Shown here: positions 5,757 to 13,702 of the stretch, in pieces | Layout of the letters: each line of letters opens with the position of its first letter | How positions within the stretch are numbered: the first letter of the stretch is position 1 | From: Omnitrophica WOR_2 bacterium RIFOXYA2_FULL_38_17 | Lineage (GTDB): Bacteria > Omnitrophota > Gorgyraeia > Zapsychrales > Zapsychraceae | DNA: 43,796 nucleotides | Reading direction: 5' to 3' | Assembly (NCBI GenBank): GCA_001805965.1 | Contig: MHHG01000034.1 | Coordinates: forward strand, 1-43,796 | The notes under the pieces: generated by a model | What the model was told of the DNA's origin: nothing | What the model saw: the letters and a program-made list of their open reading frames with translations, nothing else | Database searches by the model: none | Program-made: the position numbers and the translations under genes

Positions 5757-8240
5757 TTATTTTATATTAGTTTTTATCCAGTCAAGACGCTCTTTGGCGA
5801 ACTTTGCTTCGTCCGCTTTTAGTTCAATGATCTTTTTATAAGTTAAAATCGCCCCGTCCCAATTATCGTTATCTTCAAAGATTCTTGCAATCCTAAGATA
5901 TGCTCTTGTTGCCCAGCTGATATCATTAGGATAAATATACGGTATTTTAAGGTATTCTTCAATAGCTTGTTCGGATTTATTTATCAGCTCGCAAGTGTCC
6001 CCGATGTAAAATTGAAGTTTTGCATTTTTTATTTTACTTAGTCCGGGTTTTGAATTAACTGCATTTTTGTATGCTTCAAGTGCAAGGTTATAATTTTGTG
6101 AAGTTTTGTATATCTCTGCGATCTTTACATAAGCATCTTTTCTGAATTCAGGGGAAGAATCTATTATGCTTTGATATGTTTGTATTGCAGATTCGGGATC
6201 GAGCTCTTGTTCGAATATTTCCGCTATGGCCAGCTTTGCTTTTGCATAAACTTCTGCATTAGATGAGTCAGTAATATTCTTAAATGCATTTAATGCAAGA
6301 TCATATTCATTTTTTGCTTGATGTGCCTGACCTAGTTCATAGTAAACGACAGATAGTTTTTCGCTTCCAGGGAACCTGTTTATGAATTCTGAATAATGTG
6401 CAATAGCTTGGTTGTATTCGGATGCTTCAAGATAATAATCGCCTAGCCAAATCAGCGCTTCTTGAGCTGTGTCTGATTCGGGATATTTGTTGACGAGCAA
6501 ATTAAATCTCTTAATTGCCTCTTTAATATCTTTAAGCTCATAGTAGCATTTTGCAATATTTATTTCAGAGTCCCTTTTCATTGCTGTTTGACTTGGGTAG
6601 ATCTTAATGATGTTTTGAAAAGAATCAAGAGCTTTGCTGTATTGCCGCAGATTGAATTCTGATAATGCCAATATGTAATATGATTCTGCAAGAAAAGTGT
6701 TTGTTTCAGGAAGGTCTTTCATGAATTCACTGATATATTCTATTGCGGCGTCCCAGTCCTCTTTTTTAAAATTAGCGACGGCCATGTAATAATCAATATC
6801 CTTTAAGTAATTGCTTTTTGGAAAGTTTGCTTTAAGGCTTTGAAAGGATAATGAAGCGGCATCGACTTTGTTCATTTTTAAAAGGGCGATTCCTTGGCGA
6901 TATTGCACGTAATCAGTGTAGGGGCTATCGGGATATTCTTTTAATATTTTATCATATATCTCCACAGCTTTAACTAATTGATCGCTGTCTTGATACGCAT
7001 CGCCTATTTGGCTTAGAGCACTGATTCTGACAATATTGTTCTTTGTTTTTGCTTTTACCGCTTCAAAGATCCTGATAGATTCATCAATGTTGCCGTCTTT
7101 TAAATATGACCAAGCTAGTCCAAAAGATGCTTTCTCTACCATTTCCTTTTGGTCGGAATTTTCAAATTCTTTTATAAAAGACTGATAGGTCAAAATAGCT
7201 TTTTTGAAATTACCTAGCAGATAATGACTGCTGGCTTTACCTAAATATGATTCAGCAAATTTTTTGCTGTTGGGGAATTGATCAACTAAACTAGAGTATG
7301 CTTCCAAAGCCTTATCATATTCTTTTGTTTCAGTGTAAAGGCTGGCTTGCCCTAAAAGTACATCGTCTGAAAGAATGCCTTTTTCTTTTGAATAAGCAAG
7401 AGCGTCATCAAATTTCTGTTCTGCGAGCTTAAGCTTGTTTAATCTTAAATAACACCACCCCATGCTGACCTTGGACATTAAAACTAATTTTGAATCATAG
7501 GAAGTTTCTTCTGCTTTTGCGTAATATGTTATTGAGCTGAGATTATTGTCCAAGTAATAATAGGATTCTGCAATGTAAAAATATGATTCTGCAAGCCTGG
7601 TTGATTGGGGGTATTTTTCTGTAAAATAGGTGAAGTAATTTATGGTGCTTTCATATTGGCTTAAGTTGTACTCGATCTCACCAAGTTTATAGCTTGCATC
7701 TTCACTTATTTGATGGTTTGGAAATAGTTCCAGAAGGCCTTTAAATGCTTTTTTTGCATCTTCGTATTTGCTTTGTTCGAAGTATGCCCATCCTAATGAA
7801 TAATAAGCTTGTGGGGCGTAAATTGATTCTGGATATATTTTAATTAGCTGAAGATAATTCTTTTCAGCCTGATTGAAGTCGGAACCTTTTAAATATGTTT
7901 CACCCAGCCAAAATAGCGTTGCATCCTGTAATTCAGATGCTCCTAGGATTCCATGAAAAATCTCATATGCTTTAAGATATTTAGCCTGGAAGAAGTAGCA
8001 CTGGCCAAGAAGCAGTTTGGCTTGTACTTGTTTCTCAGTCTTTGGATAATTCTTAAGAAGCTGTTCTATATATCGGATGGCGACATCATAAAAGCCATCC
8101 TCAAAAGCCTTTTGTGAAACCAAAAACAGCTCTCTTTCATTGGTCTGGGCGTTTAAAGGCTTAACGGTGGTTGCTGTCAATGCTAATGCAAATATAGCAA
8201 CAGTGATAAAGTTAAAAAATTTTGATTTGTATATTTTCAT
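5757..8240 (-). CDS. Exported tetratricopeptide-repeat protein
   Basis: 827 residues. A signal peptide (FFNFITVAIFALALTATTV, cleavage near NAQ) is followed by about 20 TPR-like units with a period of about 34-37 residues and recurring A-Y-G/A-W and YP patterns, such as ALFWLGETYLKGSDFNQAEK and YSLGWAYFEQSKYEDAKKAF. It thus resembles a very long periplasmic relative of the YbgF/CpoB and BamD type TPR proteins. It precedes exbB and exbD, so a scaffold in cell-envelope energisation is a reasonable guess, without direct evidence. The start chosen is the ATG at 8240. An ATG three codons upstream is part of the predicted -10 box (TATAATG) and would not be in the mRNA made there. Confidence 0.85.
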   Translation of the reverse strand: MKIYKSKFFNFITVAIFALALTATTVKPLNAQTNERELFLVSQKAFEDGFYDVAIRYIEQLLKNYPKTEKQVQAKLLLGQCYFFQAKYLKAYEIFHGILGASELQDATLFWLGETYLKGSDFNQAEKNYLQLIKIYPESIYAPQAYYSLGWAYFEQSKYEDAKKAFKGLLELFPNHQISEDASYKLGEIEYNLSQYESTINYFTYFTEKYPQSTRLAESYFYIAESYYYLDNNLSSITYYAKAEETSYDSKLVLMSKVSMGWCYLRLNKLKLAEQKFDDALAYSKEKGILSDDVLLGQASLYTETKEYDKALEAYSSLVDQFPNSKKFAESYLGKASSHYLLGNFKKAILTYQSFIKEFENSDQKEMVEKASFGLAWSYLKDGNIDESIRIFEAVKAKTKNNIVRISALSQIGDAYQDSDQLVKAVEIYDKILKEYPDSPYTDYVQYRQGIALLKMNKVDAASLSFQSLKANFPKSNYLKDIDYYMAVANFKKEDWDAAIEYISEFMKDLPETNTFLAESYYILALSEFNLRQYSKALDSFQNIIKIYPSQTAMKRDSEINIAKCYYELKDIKEAIKRFNLLVNKYPESDTAQEALIWLGDYYLEASEYNQAIAHYSEFINRFPGSEKLSVVYYELGQAHQAKNEYDLALNAFKNITDSSNAEVYAKAKLAIAEIFEQELDPESAIQTYQSIIDSSPEFRKDAYVKIAEIYKTSQNYNLALEAYKNAVNSKPGLSKIKNAKLQFYIGDTCELINKSEQAIEEYLKIPYIYPNDISWATRAYLRIARIFEDNDNWDGAILTYKKIIELKADEAKFAKERLDWIKTNIK

Positions 8241-8247
8241 GCGCAAC

Positions 8248-8275
8248 ATTATAGCAGGTTTGATTCGTTTTGCAA
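8248..8275 (-). promoter_or_regulatory. Promoter of the TPR gene, apparently leaderless
   Basis: On the minus strand TTGCAA (8275-8270) is followed by 16 bases and a perfect TATAAT (8253-8248). Only 7 bases (GTTGCGC) separate the -10 box from the ATG at 8240, so RNA should begin at or next to the start codon. There is no Shine-Dalgarno sequence. The promoter lies in the 48-base gap after uvrA. Confidence 0.6.
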
Positions 8276-8297
8276 TGTAATGAGAAACGGGATAATT

Positions 8298-11093
8298 TTA
8301 AATAATCTTTTTAAGATATCGACCTGTATGTGAGTTTTTATGTTTTGCTAGGGCTTCAGGGGTCCCGGAAAAGACCACTTCCCCCCCCCTGTCTCCACCA
8401 TCAGGGCCAAGATCAATTATATAATCTGCATTCTTAATTATTTCCATATTGTGCTCGATTATCAGAACAGTATTGCCTTTGTCAACCAAGCGCTGCAGTA
8501 CCTCTAAAAGCTTATGTACGTCTGCAAAATGTAAGCCTGTAGTTGGCTCATCTAGAATGTAAAATGTTTTTCCTGTTGAGGGCTTACATAGCTCACTTGC
8601 CAGCTTAACTCTTTGAGCTTCTCCTCCGGATAATGTTGTTGACGACTGTCCTAATTTAATATATTCAAGGCCAACATCGCAAAGAGTAATTAAAGTTTTT
8701 TTGATCCTTGGTATATTCTCGAACAGTTTTAAGGCTTCATCAACAGAAAGGTCTAATATCTCTGATATGTTTTTACCTTTGTACTCAACTTCTAATGTTT
8801 GCTCAGTGAATCTCTTTCCATTGCATATTTCGCAAACAACGTAAACATCGGGAAGAAAATGCATTTCAATTTTTTTAATGCCGTCCCCCTTGCAGGCTTC
8901 GCACCGTCCCCCTTTAACATTAAAGCTAAAACGGCCTGCCTTGAAGCCTCTCATTTTTGATTCAGGAAGCTGGCTGAGAAGGTCTCTTATGTGGCTAAAA
9001 ACACCAGTATATGTAGCTGGATTTGAGCGAGGTGTTCTTCCAATTGGGGACTGGTCAACTTCGATTATCTTGTCGATATGTTCAACGCCGGTGATCTTTT
9101 TATGTTTGCCGGGCTTCTCTTTTGACTGGTTAATCTCTTTTGCAATAGCTCTAAATAAAACGTAGTCAACGAGAGTTGATTTACCAGATCCGGAAACACC
9201 GGTGACACAAACAAAAGTGCCTAGTGGGATTGTAACGTCAATGTTTTTCAGGTTGTTTTCTTCTGCGCCGAATATCATTAGCTTCTTGCATTTTGATGTG
9301 TCCCTGCGGTTTTCAGGTGTCGGTATATTTAGCTTTTTGCTCAAGTACTGACCAGTTAAAGAACGCTCACATTTTAATAATCCAGGCAATTCTCCCGCAT
9401 AAACAATTTCACCCCCATGCTCTCCTGCATATGGCCCGACATCTATGATAAAGTCAGATTTTCTTATAGTCTCTTCATCATGTTCTACGACTATTAATGA
9501 GTTTCCAATGTCTCTTAAAGTATGCAATGTGGACAATAATCTTTCGTTGTCCTTTTGATGAAGCCCAATGCTGGGTTCATCCAGAATATAAATAACTCCT
9601 ACCAGTCCTGATCCGACTTGTGTCGCCAGGCGAATCCTTTCTGCTTCTCCTCCGGACAATGTCGAGCTTTTTCTGTCTAAAGTGAGGTATTCGAGTCCAA
9701 CATTGATACAAAAATCAAGCCGTCTTGATATTTCTTTTAAAACCTGTGCAGCTATAGCTTGCTTTTCTTTGGGAAATTTTAAAGAGACAAAGAACTTCTT
9801 TGCTTCTTTAATAGAGAAAGCTGTTATATCCGAGATATTGTAATTGTCTATTTTTATTGCTAAGGTCTCTTTTTTAAGGCGAGTACCTTTACAGGTGTTG
9901 CAATGTTGTGATGACATGTATTGAGATATTTCATCTTTCAGCCAATCGCTGTCAGTCTCGCTCCACATTCTTTCCAGATAAGGAATGACGCCTTCATATG
10001 TTTTTCCCCAAATGCTGTCATCTGAGCCATATAATAAAATATTGCGGAAAGATTCAGGTAGATCAGAAAATAGCTCTGATGTAGGATGTTCGTGGATTTC
10101 AGCAAGTTCGCGCATAACTGCTCTATAGTACATAAGATAATGCCTTCTGCCTCGTTTTGCAGGAGCTATTGAATTGACCCAAGGTCTGTTTGTGTCAGGA
10201 ACGAGCAGTTCAGGGTCAATTTCCATTTTTGTTCCTAGCCCATTGCATGTTGGGCAAGCGCCATAAGGAGAGTTAAATGAGAATATTCTAGGCTCGATCT
10301 CTTCGATATTTATTCCGCAATCAGTACAAGCGAAGAGTTCGCTATAAATCCTGTCGGAATAAATCTCATTCTTTTGCTCTGTTGAGACGATTATTAGCCC
10401 GTTAGAGATTTTAAGAGCTGTTTCAATAGAGTCTGTTAAGCGCTTTTTAATGCTTTGTTTAATGCTCAATCGGTCCACAATAACTTCAATATTGTGTGTT
10501 TTGTATTTGTCCATTTTAATTGTATCTGTAACCGCGTATATATTTCCGTCGACTCTTAATCTTGAAAAGCCTGCTTTTGTAACTCTTTCTGTTATGTTTC
10601 GGTACTCTCCTTTGCGCCCTCTTATGATGGGTGCTAAAATCTGGATTTTAGTGCCTTCTTTATTATCAAAAATCTGCTTAACTATCTCCTGGGAAGACTG
10701 CCTTTCTATTATTCTTCCGCATTTGTAGCAGTATGGTGTTCCTGTTCTGGCAAACAAAAGACGTAAGTAGTCGTATATTTCGGTTTGAGTTGCTACTGTT
10801 GACCGGGGGTTTTTGCTGGTTGTTTTCTGCTCAATTGAAATTGTAGGAGAAAGCCCGTCTATATGTTCAACGTTTGGTTTTTGAAGCTGTTCAAGGAATT
10901 GGCGAGCATACGCGGATAGGCTTTCAACATAACGCCTTTGTCCCTCAGCATAAATTGTATCAAAAGCGAGGGAAGATTTCCCTGATCCGCTCAAACCCGT
11001 TACAACTACAAATTTATTTCGAGGTATAGAAATATCGAAGTTTTTAAGGTTGTGTTCTTTTGCGCCGCGTATTGTAATAAAGTCTTTGTTCAT
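8298..11093 (-). CDS. uvrA: UvrA, excinuclease ABC subunit A
   Basis: 931 residues, the normal length for this DNA damage-recognition ATPase of nucleotide excision repair. The first Walker A motif GLSGSGKSS is at residues 33-41, the second ([11 protein letters not shown]) in the C-terminal half. Two ABC signatures ([13 protein letters not shown] and [13 protein letters not shown]) and two Walker B segments ([10 protein letters not shown] and [10 protein letters not shown]) are present. Zinc-binding cysteine pairs are seen in CTDC with CPTC, and CEAC with CEIC. UvrA dimers load UvrB on damaged DNA. The gene lies alone between a terminator and the TPR gene. A -10-like TATAAT ends 6 bases before the ATG, with no Shine-Dalgarno sequence. 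A nine-G tract lies near residue 901. Confidence 0.98.
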   Translation of the reverse strand: MNKDFITIRGAKEHNLKNFDISIPRNKFVVVTGLSGSGKSSLAFDTIYAEGQRRYVESLSAYARQFLEQLQKPNVEHIDGLSPTISIEQKTTSKNPRSTVATQTEIYDYLRLLFARTGTPYCYKCGRIIERQSSQEIVKQIFDNKEGTKIQILAPIIRGRKGEYRNITERVTKAGFSRLRVDGNIYAVTDTIKMDKYKTHNIEVIVDRLSIKQSIKKRLTDSIETALKISNGLIIVSTEQKNEIYSDRIYSELFACTDCGINIEEIEPRIFSFNSPYGACPTCNGLGTKMEIDPELLVPDTNRPWVNSIAPAKRGRRHYLMYYRAVMRELAEIHEHPTSELFSDLPESFRNILLYGSDDSIWGKTYEGVIPYLERMWSETDSDWLKDEISQYMSSQHCNTCKGTRLKKETLAIKIDNYNISDITAFSIKEAKKFFVSLKFPKEKQAIAAQVLKEISRRLDFCINVGLEYLTLDRKSSTLSGGEAERIRLATQVGSGLVGVIYILDEPSIGLHQKDNERLLSTLHTLRDIGNSLIVVEHDEETIRKSDFIIDVGPYAGEHGGEIVYAGELPGLLKCERSLTGQYLSKKLNIPTPENRRDTSKCKKLMIFGAEENNLKNIDVTIPLGTFVCVTGVSGSGKSTLVDYVLFRAIAKEINQSKEKPGKHKKITGVEHIDKIIEVDQSPIGRTPRSNPATYTGVFSHIRDLLSQLPESKMRGFKAGRFSFNVKGGRCEACKGDGIKKIEMHFLPDVYVVCEICNGKRFTEQTLEVEYKGKNISEILDLSVDEALKLFENIPRIKKTLITLCDVGLEYIKLGQSSTTLSGGEAQRVKLASELCKPSTGKTFYILDEPTTGLHFADVHKLLEVLQRLVDKGNTVLIIEHNMEIIKNADYIIDLGPDGGDRGGEVVFSGTPEALAKHKNSHTGRYLKKII
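8381..8389 (-). repeat. Nine-base G homopolymer inside uvrA
   Basis: Nine consecutive G on the coding (minus) strand encode part of DRGGEVV near residue 901 of UvrA. It is the longest G/C run noticed in this A+T-rich window. A gain or loss of one base would shift the frame for the last 30 or so residues. Confidence 0.9.
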
Positions 11094-11099
11094 TGGCTA

Positions 11100-11105
11100 A
11101 TTATA
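11100..11105 (-). promoter_or_regulatory. -10 box of uvrA, possibly leaderless
   Basis: TATAAT on the minus strand (11105-11100) ends 6 bases before the uvrA ATG. No convincing -35 box is seen at the right distance (the best is an A+T-rich stretch near 11122-11127) and there is no LexA-like box that I recognise. A terminator upstream isolates uvrA, so some promoter must lie here. Confidence 0.45.
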
Positions 11106-11130
11106 TACAAATAATTGATAAATAAAAGAA

Positions 11131-11167
11131 AAAACAGCCTCTGTTTCTAATGAACAGAGGCTGTTTT
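11131..11167 (-). terminator. Rho-independent terminator after the lysine-rich gene
   Basis: A perfect 15-bp stem (11131-11145 with 11153-11167) with a 7-base loop contains the core CAGCCTCTG/CAGAGGCTG. On the minus strand it is followed by TTTTTTCTTTTATTT, a good U tract. It lies 20 bases after the lysine-rich gene and just upstream of uvrA. Confidence 0.92.
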
Positions 11168-11186
11168 ATATGATTAATATGCTAAA

Positions 11187-11525
11187 TTACTTCTTTTTTG
11201 CAACTTTTTTAACAGCTTTTTTAACAGTTTTTTTAACTGCTTTTTTAGCGACCTTTTTTGCAGCCTTCTTAACTACTTTTTTTGCAGCTTTCTTTTTCTT
11301 TCCGCCTCTTACCATTTTTGCGCAGGAAATATCACCAGCTTTGTCTATGAAATATAGAAAACCTGATTCTTTTGTGATGCCAACTTTAGCGACTTTTTTT
11401 GGCTTTCCACCTTTTTTGTTGCCGCGTGCCATTTGTGCACAAGAAATGTCACCTTCTTTGTCAACAAAATATAGGTAACCACTTTCTTTTTTGATGCCTA
11501 CTTTTGCAACTTTTTTAGCAGCCAT
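11187..11525 (-). CDS. Lysine-rich protein: two repeated ~32-residue modules and an H1-like tail
   Basis: 112 residues, strongly basic. Residues 4-35 and 43-74 are near-identical modules with the pattern KKVAKVGIxKESGxLYFxDK, then GDISCAxMxRG, repeating every 39 residues (117 bases at DNA level). Each has one Cys (29 and 68) and looks like three short beta strands. Residues 75-112 consist almost only of Lys, Ala and Val in AAKKVVKKAAKK-type repeats, the low-complexity tail seen in histone-H1-like bacterial proteins such as Chlamydia Hc1/Hc2 and AlgP. Binding to nucleic acid is therefore likely by charge. I recall similar modules in unassigned proteins but know no function. Its ribosome-binding position is a run of eight G. 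A strong terminator follows, and nadX lies upstream. Confidence 0.8.
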   Translation of the reverse strand: MAAKKVAKVGIKKESGYLYFVDKEGDISCAQMARGNKKGGKPKKVAKVGITKESGFLYFIDKAGDISCAKMVRGGKKKKAAKKVVKKAAKKVAKKAVKKTVKKAVKKVAKKK

Positions 11526-11532
11526 TAATTCA

Positions 11533-11540
11533 CCCCCCCC
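11533..11540 (-). promoter_or_regulatory. G8 tract in the ribosome-binding position of the lysine-rich gene
   Basis: Eight G on the coding strand end 7 bases before the ATG at 11525, exactly where a Shine-Dalgarno sequence belongs, and run into GTGAATTA. No AGGAGG is present. The tract may act as a poor or variable ribosome-binding site; slipped-strand change in its length would alter spacing. Confidence 0.6.
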
Positions 11541-11549
11541 TTTTTTAGG

Positions 11550-11566
11550 TTAACAACTTTTGTTAA
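11550..11566. repeat. Short inverted repeat before the lysine-rich gene
   Basis: TTAACAA (11550-11556) and TTGTTAA (11560-11566) are perfect arms around CTT. The site lies 25-41 bases before the ATG and next to the G8 tract. It could be an operator or a small leader hairpin. Confidence 0.4.
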
Positions 11567-11584
11567 TTATTTAGTTTAAATATC

Positions 11585-11606
11585 GGGACAAAGAGCACTA
11601 TGTCCC
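11585..11606 (-). other. Hairpin spanning the nadX stop codon
   Basis: GGGACA (11585-11590) and TGTCCC (11601-11606) can form a 6-bp stem with a 10-base loop that contains the nadX stop. The sequence after it on the minus strand is A+T-rich but without a clean U run. It could be a weak terminator closing the long biosynthetic operon. Confidence 0.35.
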
Positions 11607-12425
11607 AATAAAAGTACCTTTACAATATTGTTTCAAAGTTTGCAATGCTGATAGAGCTGCCAAGTAACTTGTTTTTGGATTATCAGGACAAGCCACATTT
11701 TCAGTTCGTGAAATCATTTTTCCAAAATTTCCTATCATAATAATTTCATGAGAATTTGTTTTGAATTTTGGAGAAGTAATAATTTTAATTCGTAACAAAT
11801 TTTCAACATCAGCAGCCAAGGCGACCGTTGCTGCAACATTTATATTCTGAGGAAAAGCCTTAACTGCTTCAGATACTTTACCATTAAAAAGCAAAGTTTC
11901 TCTATTAATTTTTAATAAATCTATACCTTTCTTTAAGCAGTAAGGATTGCCGACTAACCCTCGAGGAGGTTTTCTTGATGTTATGGAAATGCTTTTAATT
12001 CCTGCAAGCTTGGCTGCTTTTATTGCATCTAAACCTGCAATTGCACCAGAAGGAATTAGGATTGAGCATTTATTCTTTTTTGCAATTTTAAAGATGTTAT
12101 TTGCGCCCAGAAGTTTTCCAACGCTCATTGCTAATACACTTTTTTTTGATGAGACTACAGCTTTTATTATATCTTTTGTATTGATAGCGTTAACAGCTTC
12201 AACAACTAAATCGGAACTCTTTATTAAGTCCTTTAATGTTGGAGCAATAATGACTTTTGAGGAAAGGGATTTTTTGAGCTTTGCAGACTTTGATGCGTCT
12301 ATGTCAAATATTGAAGTTAGTTTACAATCATCCTTAAGGTCTTTTACTATGTTTTGCGCCATTCTTGATCCTATAGCGCCACAGCCTATAATACCTATTT
12401 TTAATTTTATTTTTTTTGATTTCAT
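11598..12425 (-). CDS. nadX: L-aspartate dehydrogenase
   Basis: 275 residues. An N-terminal Rossmann fold shows KIGIIGCGAIGSRMA at about residues 9-23, followed by the middle signature SGAIAGLDAIKAAKLAGIKS and the later PQNINVAATVALA and NSHEIIMIGNFG that mark this family (the His probably acts in catalysis). The enzyme oxidises aspartate to iminoaspartate with NAD(P)+, the first step of de novo NAD synthesis, replacing the oxidase NadB in some bacteria. nadA and nadC are not in the window. It overlaps panC by 4 bases (ATGA) and is the last gene of the long arg-lys run. Other NAD(P)-dependent amino acid dehydrogenases of the same fold are less likely given the specific signatures. Confidence 0.85.
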   Translation of the reverse strand: MKSKKIKLKIGIIGCGAIGSRMAQNIVKDLKDDCKLTSIFDIDASKSAKLKKSLSSKVIIAPTLKDLIKSSDLVVEAVNAINTKDIIKAVVSSKKSVLAMSVGKLLGANNIFKIAKKNKCSILIPSGAIAGLDAIKAAKLAGIKSISITSRKPPRGLVGNPYCLKKGIDLLKINRETLLFNGKVSEAVKAFPQNINVAATVALAADVENLLRIKIITSPKFKTNSHEIIMIGNFGKMISRTENVACPDNPKTSYLAALSALQTLKQYCKGTFIGT

Positions 12426-13270
12426 CTTGAATGAAAAACAATGTTATCGATTAGTCTGGTTTTGCCGAATTTAACTGCTATAGCGATCATTATTCTGCCT
12501 TTTATTTTTGTTATTGGATCTAAGGTGTCTGCGTTAACACACTCAATGTAATCGACAATTCCAGAGCTATTATCTTTTATATTTGAATCTATCCAGTTAA
12601 TAATGCTTTTACTGCTAGTTTTTCCTGATAAAATCTTGTTTTTTGCCCCTACCAGTGATTTGTAGAGGATCGGAGCTTCATCTCTCTGTTTTTGTGACAA
12701 ATAACTATTTCTAGAGCTCATTGCAAGGCCGTTTTTTTCCCTGACTATTGGACAAATCTTAATTCTAACATTAAAATTGAGATCCTTAACCATTGCTTTG
12801 ATAATGGCAGCTTGCTGCGCATCTTTTTGTCCCAGGTACATAACATCAGGTTCAGTTATGTTTATTAGTTTAGAAACAACAGTTGCAACACCATTGAAAT
12901 GGTTTGGCCTTGATCTGCCACATAAGACCTTTGAAATATTTGTTACATTTACATATGTCAAATATCCGGGTTGATACATTTTTTCTGCCGACGGATAAAA
13001 TATTATATCAACTTTTTCTTTTTTTGCAAATAATTCATCTATCTTTATTTGACGAGGATATTTCTTGAAATCTTCATGCGGGCCGAATTGCGTTGGGTTC
13101 ACAAAAACACTGACGACAACAATGTCGTTATCACGACGAGCTTTTCGCATTAAAGAAAAGTGTCCTTCATGGAAGGCGCCCATTGTCGGAACAAAGCCGA
13201 TTGTTTGATTTTTTGATCTAACAGCTTTTAATTCATTCCTTAATAAATTTATAGATCTAATTATGCGCAT
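12422..13270 (-). CDS. panC: Pantothenate synthetase
   Basis: 282 residues, the usual length. PTMGAFHEGHFSLM contains the HxGH-type nucleotide-binding motif; VSVFVNPTQFGPHEDFKKYP, then YLGQKDAQQ and MSSRNSYLS are family hallmarks (the last is the KMSKS-like loop). The enzyme joins pantoate and beta-alanine using ATP to give pantothenate, the coenzyme A precursor. panB and panD are not in view. It overlaps folK by 14 bases and nadX by 4, so the three cofactor genes are translationally coupled. Beta-alanine is usually made from aspartate, the substrate of the next gene product too. Confidence 0.96.
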   Translation of the reverse strand: MRIIRSINLLRNELKAVRSKNQTIGFVPTMGAFHEGHFSLMRKARRDNDIVVVSVFVNPTQFGPHEDFKKYPRQIKIDELFAKKEKVDIIFYPSAEKMYQPGYLTYVNVTNISKVLCGRSRPNHFNGVATVVSKLINITEPDVMYLGQKDAQQAAIIKAMVKDLNFNVRIKICPIVREKNGLAMSSRNSYLSQKQRDEAPILYKSLVGAKNKILSGKTSSKSIINWIDSNIKDNSSGIVDYIECVNADTLDPITKIKGRIMIAIAVKFGKTRLIDNIVFHSR

Positions 13271-13688
13271 GCAGAAGTTCCTTTACAAGTTTGGGTTCAA
13301 TTTCTTTTAAAGGTGTTAAGACAAAATCACGTTTTAGCATTTGAGGATGGGGAATGGATAAGTTTGAAGCATTCACTTTTATTTTGTTGTAAAGCAGTAT
13401 ATCAATGTCAATTGTTCTGGGACCATTAACAATTGTGCGAACTCGGCCAAGGTTCTTTTCTATATTGTTTATTACCTCAAGTAATTCAAAAGGAGAAAGC
13501 TCTGTCTCTGCTTTTATGACAGAATTTAAGAATTTGTTTTGTTCAGGGCCACCGACAGGCTTGGTTTCGATAATTGTTGAATGTTTTAATATGTTAATTC
13601 CATTTTTAACAAGTAAAGAAAGAGATTTGTCAATGTTGGCTCTTCGGTCCCCCAGATTAGAACCTAATCCCAGATAAATAGTAGCCAC
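13257..13688 (-). CDS. folK: HPPK, hydroxymethyl-dihydropterin pyrophosphokinase
   Basis: 143 residues. YLGLGSNLGDR at the N-terminus, RVRTIVNGPRTIDIDILLYN and SIPHPQMLKRDFVL are the folK signatures, including the metal-binding D-x-D and the pterin-binding loop. The enzyme transfers pyrophosphate from ATP to hydroxymethyl-dihydropterin in folate synthesis. It starts with GTG at 13688. It lies 14 bases after dapL and overlaps panC. The other folate genes seen here, folE and folB, are 20 kb away in a separate operon; folP is not in the window. Confidence 0.94.
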   Translation of the reverse strand: MATIYLGLGSNLGDRRANIDKSLSLLVKNGINILKHSTIIETKPVGGPEQNKFLNSVIKAETELSPFELLEVINNIEKNLGRVRTIVNGPRTIDIDILLYNKIKVNASNLSIPHPQMLKRDFVLTPLKEIEPKLVKELLHAHN

Positions 13689-13702
13689 TTTAAAGCCTTA
13701 GT

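Noticed and set aside
11170..11478. Plus-strand open frame rich in Phe, Thr and Ala
   Set aside because: It is the mirror of the Lys/Ala tail of the lysine-rich gene; low complexity makes both strands open.
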